Shown here: in pieces, positions 14,657 to 19,148 of the stretch
How the letters are laid out: each line of letters starts with the position of its first letter
Numbering within the stretch: the first letter of the stretch is position 1
NCBI GenBank assembly: GCA_038247465.1
Contig: JBBRUV010000043.1
Location: 1-19,148 of the forward strand
DNA from: JBBRNH01 sp038247465
GTDB lineage: Bacteria; Bacteroidota; Bacteroidia; Cytophagales; Spirosomataceae
Direction of reading: 5' to 3'
Length of the DNA stretch: 19,148 bases
The notes under the pieces: model-generated
Seen by the model: the letters and a program-made list of their open reading frames with translations, nothing else
Told to the model about the DNA's origin: nothing
The model's database searches: none
Translations under genes and position numbers: made by a program

Positions 14657-15925
14657 ATGAAACGCAGAGAATTTCTCACAAAATCGGCCCTGACGACTGC
14701 CGGGACAATGCTGATCCCGAATTTTTTGAAGGCGTATGAACTCAACCAGTTGGGTTTGTCGGGCCTGGGTGTGGCCCCGGCAACGGGCAAAACTCTGGTG
14801 ATTGTGCAACTGTCGGGCGGCAACGATGGCCTGAATACCGTTGTACCCTACCGAAACGATATTTACTACCGCGAACGGCCAACGCTGGCAGTTCCGCGTG
14901 ATAAAGTGCTGACTATCAACGACGAAATTGGCTTTAACCCGGCTCTTGAATCGCTGAAATCGCTGTATGACGACGGTCTCGTAACGGTTATCAACAACGT
15001 GGGCTACCCAAATCCTGATCGGTCGCACTTCCGCTCGATGGACATCTGGCAAACCGCCAGTGCGTCTGACCAATACCTGCCAACGGGCTGGGTGGGCCGG
15101 TATTTAGATGCCAACTGCGCCGGAACCACCGCCACCGGCCAGCCCCATCGTAACGACGAACCGCGTGCCATTGAAGTGGACGACACACTGAGTCTGGCTC
15201 TGAAAGGCTCTACCGTGAACGGCCTGGCGATGCTGAATCCGCAGAAACTTTTTAACCAGACCCAAAATGGCTTAGTGAAGGGATTAGCCAACGCCAATCA
15301 TGCCGACGAACACGGCAACGTGGCTTATCTGTATAAAACCCTGGCCGAAACAGTCTCCTCGGCGGCTTATGTGTATGATAAATCGGCGCGGACGGCCAGC
15401 CCCATAAACACAACCAACCGGGCGTATCCGGCCAATGAGTTGGGAAATCGGCTGAAAACGGTATCAGAACTGATTCAGTCGGGCGTGAGTACGAGCGTTT
15501 ATTACATCTCGATTTCGGGATTCGATACGCACATCAACCAGCCCGGCCAGCAGGAGCGGTTGTTGCGGCAATACGCCGAAGCCGTGAAAGCGTTTATGGG
15601 CGAGATGAAAGCTACTAACCGGCAGAACGACGTGATGTTGATGACATTTTCGGAATTTGGTCGCCGGGTGAAACAAAACGCCAGCAACGGCACCGATCAC
15701 GGCACGGCCAACAACGTGTTTCTGATTGGGGGTGGATTAACGCCCGGCCAATCTAAGCTGGGCAAGGTTTTCAATGAGGCTCCGAACCTGACTAACCTCG
15801 ACGAAGGTGACCTGAAATACACCGTTGATTTCCGAAGTATTTATGCCACGCTGCTGCGCGATTGGCTCAAAGCCGACGATGTGGCGATTCTGGGCCAAAA
15901 ATTCGAGACGCTGGGATTTGTTTAG
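14657..15925 (+). CDS. DUF1501 family protein, Tat-exported
   Basis: This is a 422-residue member of DUF1501, related to the alkaline-phosphatase/sulfatase-like fold. The N-terminus MKRREFLTKSALTTAGTMLI has the twin-arginine motif RREFL, so it is probably exported folded by the Tat system. Family motifs include LVIVQLSGGNDGLNTVVPY, ALESLKSLYDDG, NVGYPNPDRSHFRSMDIWQT, FDTHINQPGQQERLLRQYA, LMTFSEFGRRVKQNASNGTDHGTANNVFL and DFRSIYATLL. The conserved Asp/His residues in SGFDTH and GTDHGTA are the likely metal or active-site positions. It is paired with the DUF1800 gene 13 nt upstream; the role of the pair is unknown. Its stop codon overlaps that of the convergent Uma2 gene by 4 nt. Confidence 0.9.
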   Translation: MKRREFLTKSALTTAGTMLIPNFLKAYELNQLGLSGLGVAPATGKTLVIVQLSGGNDGLNTVVPYRNDIYYRERPTLAVPRDKVLTINDEIGFNPALESLKSLYDDGLVTVINNVGYPNPDRSHFRSMDIWQTASASDQYLPTGWVGRYLDANCAGTTATGQPHRNDEPRAIEVDDTLSLALKGSTVNGLAMLNPQKLFNQTQNGLVKGLANANHADEHGNVAYLYKTLAETVSSAAYVYDKSARTASPINTTNRAYPANELGNRLKTVSELIQSGVSTSVYYISISGFDTHINQPGQQERLLRQYAEAVKAFMGEMKATNRQNDVMLMTFSEFGRRVKQNASNGTDHGTANNVFLIGGGLTPGQSKLGKVFNEAPNLTNLDEGDLKYTVDFRSIYATLLRDWLKADDVAILGQKFETLGFV

Positions 15926-16521
15926 GCGGGATTCTGCGCTATTGGCAGTAAGCCGGTTGTGCGGCTGTAAACGGTTTCTAAGCTGATTGTCAGGCCAATA
16001 GTGTCAATCGTAAACTGATCGGCGGGGTCGGTGGGCTGCTCGGTGAGTGTCCATTGGCCCCGTTCGTTTTTGCGCCAGACCTCCACGCCAATCGTTTGGG
16101 AATCAATCAAGACGTATTCCTGAAAGGTCGGGATGCTGCGGTAACGGAAAAATTTGCGGCCTCTATCATAGTCTTCGGTTCCGTCTGACAGTACTTCGAG
16201 CAGCACCGATGGGTTGAGAAGGTTATCAAATTCATCGGGCATCAGTTGCGGCTCACCACACACAATCACAATGTCGGGGTAGGCGTAAAGACCAGTTTGC
16301 GGAAAACTCACCCGCATATCTGATGAGCATGATTGACATGGGCCGGTTTCGAGATGGTTAATAATTTTTCCGTTTACATTATCCCGGACACGGTTGTGAT
16401 TAAATGATGCTCCGGCCATTTCTATAATTTCTCCATTAAAAAACTCGCTTTTGTCGAGAGCCTGCCGTTCCCGCATCAGGTATTCGGCGGAGGTGTACTG
16501 TCGTTTTTCAACCGCTATCAT
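15922..16521 (-). CDS. Uma2 family (DUF820) restriction-endonuclease-like protein
   Basis: This 199-residue protein has the Uma2 layout: YTSAEYLMRERQALDKSEFFNGEIIEMAGAS at the N-terminus, then HNRVRDNVNGKII, DMRVSFPQTGLYAYPDIVIVCG and LLNPSVLLEVLSDGTEDYDRGRKFFRYRSIPTFQEYVLID. The Pro-Asp (YPDIV) and the VLLEVLS-DRGRKF segment correspond to the PD-(D/E)xK nuclease core. In Uma2 proteins the family lysine position is often Ser or Asp followed by a later Lys, as here. The family is abundant in cyanobacteria and Bacteroidota and its function is unknown, with links to mobile DNA suspected. It lies 48 nt after the MlaD gene and may be read through from it. Confidence 0.88.
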   Translation of the reverse strand: MIAVEKRQYTSAEYLMRERQALDKSEFFNGEIIEMAGASFNHNRVRDNVNGKIINHLETGPCQSCSSDMRVSFPQTGLYAYPDIVIVCGEPQLMPDEFDNLLNPSVLLEVLSDGTEDYDRGRKFFRYRSIPTFQEYVLIDSQTIGVEVWRKNERGQWTLTEQPTDPADQFTIDTIGLTISLETVYSRTTGLLPIAQNPA

Positions 16522-16569
16522 TGTTTTGCCTGATTAGATTAGTTGAGTGAAGATACAAAAACGCTCTGA

Positions 16570-17589
16570 TTACCGCGTCGAATCGGGCTTTACAGTTGGT
16601 ACAACAGGCACCACCGGGTTGGTGGCAGTTTGGCTGGTGGGAGTTTTTTCTTTGCGGCTAAAGAGCGAGAAATGCACGTACCGTTTGGGGTTTTCGCGCA
16701 GGTCGGTCAGGAGTTTGGTCAGGCTTTCGGTAGTCGCGTTGACGTTGGCATAGAGCGCGTCGTCGGAGGTGAGTTTGCCTAATGAGCCTTTTCCCTTGCT
16801 CACATCGTTCAAAATCTTTTGCAGGTTTGCCACCGTTGCGTTGGCCGTCAGGAGCGTTTGCCGCAGTTGCAGCGCGTTTAGCGAGTCGGCAAAGGTGCTG
16901 GCTTTGGTCAAAATCGGTTTGAGTTGCCGCTCGGTTTCGATAAGCGAGGTGGAAAGTTTGCCGACGTTGGCGAGGGTAGTTTGCAAGGCGGCCCGGTTCT
17001 CCCGCACGGTCATGTCCAGCGTTCCCGTTACGCGGTTGGCTCCGGCCAGAGTTTGGTTGGCCCCGGCGAGGGTTTGGTTTAGTCCAGCGGCTGTTTTGCT
17101 AAACGAAGCCACAACGAGGTTGAGGTTTTTCATCAGCGAATCTACCGAGTTCAGCACGGGTGTGGCGCGGTCGCTGATGGAGTTAATGAGTCCGGCTTCT
17201 TTGACCCCGATGAGCAAACCTGCGCCGGGCAGCGGTGTGCCTTTGGCGTTGAGTTTCAGGTTGATGAGTTTGCCACCCAGCAGCCCATCGTCGGCAAGGA
17301 GGGCCGTTGAATTGGCCGGAATGCTGATTTTCTTGTTGATCTCCAGCACAACCCGCAGTTTGTTGCCCTGATCTTGCAAAATCTCTATTGATTTTACCCG
17401 GCCTACCGACAAACCGTTGATTCTGACTGGATTAGATGCGGTGAGACCATCAACGGTGCCGTACAAAACTTCGTATTCGTTATTAGACGAGAAAAAATCG
17501 GACCCTTTTAAAAAGTTAAACCCAAAGTAAAACATTGCCATAGCGACCACCGCCAGCAAGCCTACCCGTATTTCCTGCGAGAGTTTCAT
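16570..17589 (-). CDS. MlaD/MCE family lipid-transport protein
   Basis: This 339-residue protein has one N-terminal transmembrane anchor (about residues 8-27, VGLLAVVAMAMFYFGFNFLK) and an MCE domain at about 38-120 (YEVLYGTVDGLTASNPVRIN, GLSVGRVKSIEI, STALLADDGLLGGKLINL). A long helical region rich in L, N, T and A follows, and the chain ends in a charged, Pro/Val/Thr-rich tail. MCE proteins bind phospholipids in the periplasm and pass them between membranes as part of Mla-type ABC systems. No permease (MlaE) or ATPase (MlaF) gene is visible here, so they must lie elsewhere. The upstream amidase gene is on the same strand, 124 nt away; this amidase-MCE order is, as I recall, common in Bacteroidota. 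Confidence 0.9.
   Translation of the reverse strand: MKLSQEIRVGLLAVVAMAMFYFGFNFLKGSDFFSSNNEYEVLYGTVDGLTASNPVRINGLSVGRVKSIEILQDQGNKLRVVLEINKKISIPANSTALLADDGLLGGKLINLKLNAKGTPLPGAGLLIGVKEAGLINSISDRATPVLNSVDSLMKNLNLVVASFSKTAAGLNQTLAGANQTLAGANRVTGTLDMTVRENRAALQTTLANVGKLSTSLIETERQLKPILTKASTFADSLNALQLRQTLLTANATVANLQKILNDVSKGKGSLGKLTSDDALYANVNATTESLTKLLTDLRENPKRYVHFSLFSRKEKTPTSQTATNPVVPVVPTVKPDSTR
17035..17076 (-). repeat. Two 21-bp tandem repeats inside the MlaD-family gene
   Basis: Units 17035-17055 and 17056-17076 differ at only three positions and encode repeated heptads (NQTLAGA-NQTLAGA) in the predicted helical part after the MCE domain; a degenerate third unit follows. Such repeats may change helix length by whole heptads through slippage. 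Confidence 0.7.
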
Positions 17590-17654
17590 TCGTTGTAATT
17601 CAGTGATAGAGTATCGCCATAACCCGATTCGGGGCCGGATTGTGCCATTCTCAA

Positions 17655-17717
17655 TGAACAGTTATCAGTGAAGAATTATCAATTGACAACTCATAATTGT
17701 TTACGGTTCATTGTTAA
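17655..17717. repeat. Degenerate heptanucleotide array between the amidase and MlaD genes
   Basis: The stretch can be divided into nine 7-mers: TGAACAG, TTATCAG, TGAAGAA, TTATCAA, TTGACAA, CTCATAA, TTGTTTA, CGGTTCA, TTGTTAA. It is AT-rich against GC-rich neighbours. It runs into the amidase gene, whose stop codon (17714-17716, minus strand) lies in the last unit. Similar short tandem heptads are known from cyanobacteria and, from memory, occur in Bacteroidota. Confidence 0.5.
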
Positions 17718-18574
17718 TTGGCCGATTCCATTTCTTCTTTATACTGGGCAAAGGCTTTGTAGATCGCCATCGCGATTTCCTGCTGCCCATCTTCCGAGGC
17801 TAAATACACTTCTTCGGCGGGGTTGGTCAGGTAGCCCGTCTCGACCAGTACGCTGGGCATCGTTGTGCGCCAAAGAACCACAAAACCAGCCTGTTTCACG
17901 CCGTTGCTCTTCCGGTCGGCGTTTTTGCGGAAACTCCGTTCAATTTTTTCGGCGAAATTGATACTGCTGCCCATGAATGCACTTTGGTAGTTTGCCAGCA
18001 TGATGTGTGCCAACGGCGATTCGGGATTAAAGCCTTTGTAGGTCTGCCGATAGTTGGCCTCCTGCAAAATAACGGCGTTTTCGCGCTTGGCAACGTCTAA
18101 ATTGCCCTCGGTTTTGTGCAGTCCCATTGTGTACGTTTCCGTACCATGAACGGCCTTTGAACTGGGGCTGGCATTAATGTGAATCGAGATAAAGAGGTCG
18201 GCTTTGTTGCGGTTGGCGATGGCTCCCCGCTCGGCGAGTTCCACAAAATGATCGGTGGCACGGGTCATAATCACCCGTATTTTGGGCATTTCGCGTTTGA
18301 TGTCGCGGGCTAATTGCAACGCGATTTTCAGTACAATCCGGCTCTCGCGGTGCCGGCGGGTCATGCAGCCGGGGTCTTTGCCACCGTGTCCGGCATCAAT
18401 CACTACGGTTCTTATCCGGTTCGAGCCGTCGTTATCGTCGCGGGCGGTGCGGGTACTGTCGGGCTGATCCTGCACGAACGTAGCGGGCAGGGCGGCCATC
18501 AGCAGCACTGGCAACACGATCAGTGCCGCACAAGCCTTAATAATTTTTAACGCAAGAAACTGGTTGGAAGCCAT
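17714..18574 (-). CDS. N-acetylmuramoyl-L-alanine amidase (Amidase_3)
   Basis: This 286-residue zinc amidase would cut the bond between MurNAc and the stem peptide in peptidoglycan, acting in the periplasm during cell separation and wall turnover. An N-terminal hydrophobic segment (about residues 11-31) is a signal peptide or anchor. The catalytic domain begins VVIDAGHGGKDPG with zinc ligand His63, then Glu77 (RESRIVLKIA) and His132 (ISIHINA). The catalytic Glu245 sits in VETGYLTN. All key residues are intact. Compared with AmiA/B/C it lacks an AMIN targeting domain and any LysM or SPOR domain. It is divergent from lptD, with a TATCTTTG -7 box 54 nt before its start, and is followed by the MlaD gene. 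The C-terminus ends at a heptad DNA repeat, which may have replaced its original last codons. Confidence 0.93.
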   Translation of the reverse strand: MASNQFLALKIIKACAALIVLPVLLMAALPATFVQDQPDSTRTARDDNDGSNRIRTVVIDAGHGGKDPGCMTRRHRESRIVLKIALQLARDIKREMPKIRVIMTRATDHFVELAERGAIANRNKADLFISIHINASPSSKAVHGTETYTMGLHKTEGNLDVAKRENAVILQEANYRQTYKGFNPESPLAHIMLANYQSAFMGSSINFAEKIERSFRKNADRKSNGVKQAGFVVLWRTTMPSVLVETGYLTNPAEEVYLASEDGQQEIAMAIYKAFAQYKEEMESAN

Positions 18575-18595
18575 AATCAGCTAATGGTTCGTTTC

Positions 18596-18603
18596 TACCT
18601 TTG
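18596..18603 (+). promoter_or_regulatory. -7 box (TACCTTTG) for lptD
   Basis: This is a full match to TAnnTTTG on the plus strand, 39 nt before the TTG start proposed for the downstream gene, giving a short leader of about 30 nt. No TTTG at the normal -33 spacing was found. Confidence 0.55.
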
Positions 18604-18628
18604 TACACCACGCAGTGGTTTTACTCAG

Positions 18629-18636
18629 CAAAGATA
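18629..18636 (-). promoter_or_regulatory. -7 box (TATCTTTG) for the amidase gene
   Basis: The minus strand reads TATCTTTG, a full match to TAnnTTTG, 54 nt upstream of the amidase start. It lies to the right of the plus-strand box at 18596, so the two promoters point toward each other across about 25 bp before their transcripts diverge. Confidence 0.55.
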
Positions 18637-18642
18637 ATTTCG

Positions 18643-19148
18643 TTGTTACAACTCATACACACGCACTTTATTTTACGCCAGGCCAATAAGGGGTTCAGCC
18701 TTATCGGTTTTGTTGCGTTGTGGCTCGCAGTGGGGCTGGTTCAGGCCCAGACGTTGCCCGGTGCGCCCGTCCGCCGACTACCGGCCAAAGGCGGAGCCAT
18801 TCCCGGCGCACCCACACAGCGCGTTACCGATGCGCCCGGCACAGCAGGCATCACCGCCCCCGGCGCATTAACGGCAACTACCCTTACTACCCCAACTGCA
18901 TCAACCGTTCCGGGAGCGACCGGTCCGGGTTCCCGAACAGCCCTGACCACGCGGGGCGTTGCTGGCCTGACCGACTCAACGGCCACAGACTCGGTGAAGG
19001 CCGACGCGAGTTTTAAAACCACTGTCAAATACAATGCCCGCGATTCGATTAACGTGGACAATGACACGCAGATCACCGAACTCTTCGGCGATGCCAGCGT
19101 CGAATACGGCGAGATTTCGCTCAAAGCCGAATACATCCGGCTCAACTA
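18643..19148 (+). CDS. lptD: LPS-assembly protein LptD (OstA-like), 3' partial, TTG start
   Basis: The frame is open to the window end, giving 168 codons. There is no ATG in frame; the TTG at 18643 gives MLQLIHTHFILRQANKGFSL followed by the hydrophobic IGFVALWLAVGLVQA|Q, a plausible signal peptide. A Pro/Gly/Ala/Thr-rich linker of about 80 residues then repeats PGA-like units (LPGAP, IPGAP, APGTA, APGAL, VPGAT). From about residue 125, TTVKYNARDSI...TQITELFGDASVEYGEISLKAEYIRLN matches the OstA/LptA-like N-terminal domain of Bacteroidota LptD, the outer-membrane barrel that inserts LPS delivered across the periplasm. The barrel lies beyond the window. An LptA-type protein is possible, but the long N-terminal linker and the envelope cluster favour LptD. 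Confidence 0.72.
   Translation, partial: MLQLIHTHFILRQANKGFSLIGFVALWLAVGLVQAQTLPGAPVRRLPAKGGAIPGAPTQRVTDAPGTAGITAPGALTATTLTTPTASTVPGATGPGSRTALTTRGVAGLTDSTATDSVKADASFKTTVKYNARDSINVDNDTQITELFGDASVEYGEISLKAEYIRLN

Noticed and set aside
15922..15925. Overlapping stop codons of the DUF1501 and Uma2 genes as a sign of recent insertion
   Set aside because: Short tail-to-tail overlaps are common, and both proteins have normal family C-termini.
17655..17717. CRISPR-like array
   Set aside because: The units are 7 bp, degenerate and contiguous, with no spacers and no cas genes nearby.

Overview
The window looks like chromosomal DNA of a GC-rich member of the Bacteroidota, most likely a Spirosoma-like cytophagalean. 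The evidence is two carboxypeptidase-regulatory-domain outer-membrane receptors, a DUF4249 lipoprotein, a DUF1800/DUF1501 pair, a 7TM-AraC regulator, an amidase/MCE/LptD neighbourhood, Bacteroidota-type -7 boxes (TAnnTTTG) and a lack of strong Shine-Dalgarno sequences. This placement is an inference from gene content and style; no database was searched.

Layout. 1-2620: the C-terminal half of a MocR-type aminotransferase (cut by the window edge), an arginyl/leucyl-tRNA-protein-transferase-like protein and, convergent to them, a DUF4143 AAA ATPase. 2621-5352: an AT-rich control region and an outer-membrane beta-barrel receptor that carries an in-frame hairpin repeat. 5353-8157: a disturbed block with a GAGACGC palindromic repeat, an N-terminally lost fragment of an unknown secreted family, a secreted GENHG (EreA/ChaN-like) protein, a full member of that unknown family whose expected ATG reads ATA, and an S41 peptidase collapsed by an internal deletion. 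8158-9393: a membrane-anchored AraC-type regulator. 9409-12936 (minus): a TonB-dependent receptor followed 6 nt later by a DUF4249 lipoprotein. 13144-15925: DUF1800 then Tat-exported DUF1501; the DUF1800 gene holds a 19-codon hairpin insert. 15922-18574 (minus): Uma2 nuclease-like protein, MlaD/MCE protein and N-acetylmuramoyl-L-alanine amidase. 18643-end (plus): the divergent 5' part of lptD.

How the genes fit together. The right end is an envelope cluster: LPS export (lptD), peptidoglycan hydrolysis (amidase) and lipid transport (MlaD). The minus-strand receptor/DUF4249 pair is a typical Bacteroidota import unit.

The most interesting signal is a promoter-proximal module, CTCAA-N8-TTGAG-CCGW-CTCAA-CTT with a downstream ACCTTT. 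It occurs with the same geometry before the receptor at 2854 and before the unknown secreted protein at 7174, implying co-regulation by one dimeric factor. The 8158 AraC regulator is a candidate by position and by the 22-bp half-site spacing, which is inference only. Second in interest are two hairpin repeats inserted in frame in conserved genes. No CRISPR array, tRNA, rRNA, transposase or complete mobile element was seen.
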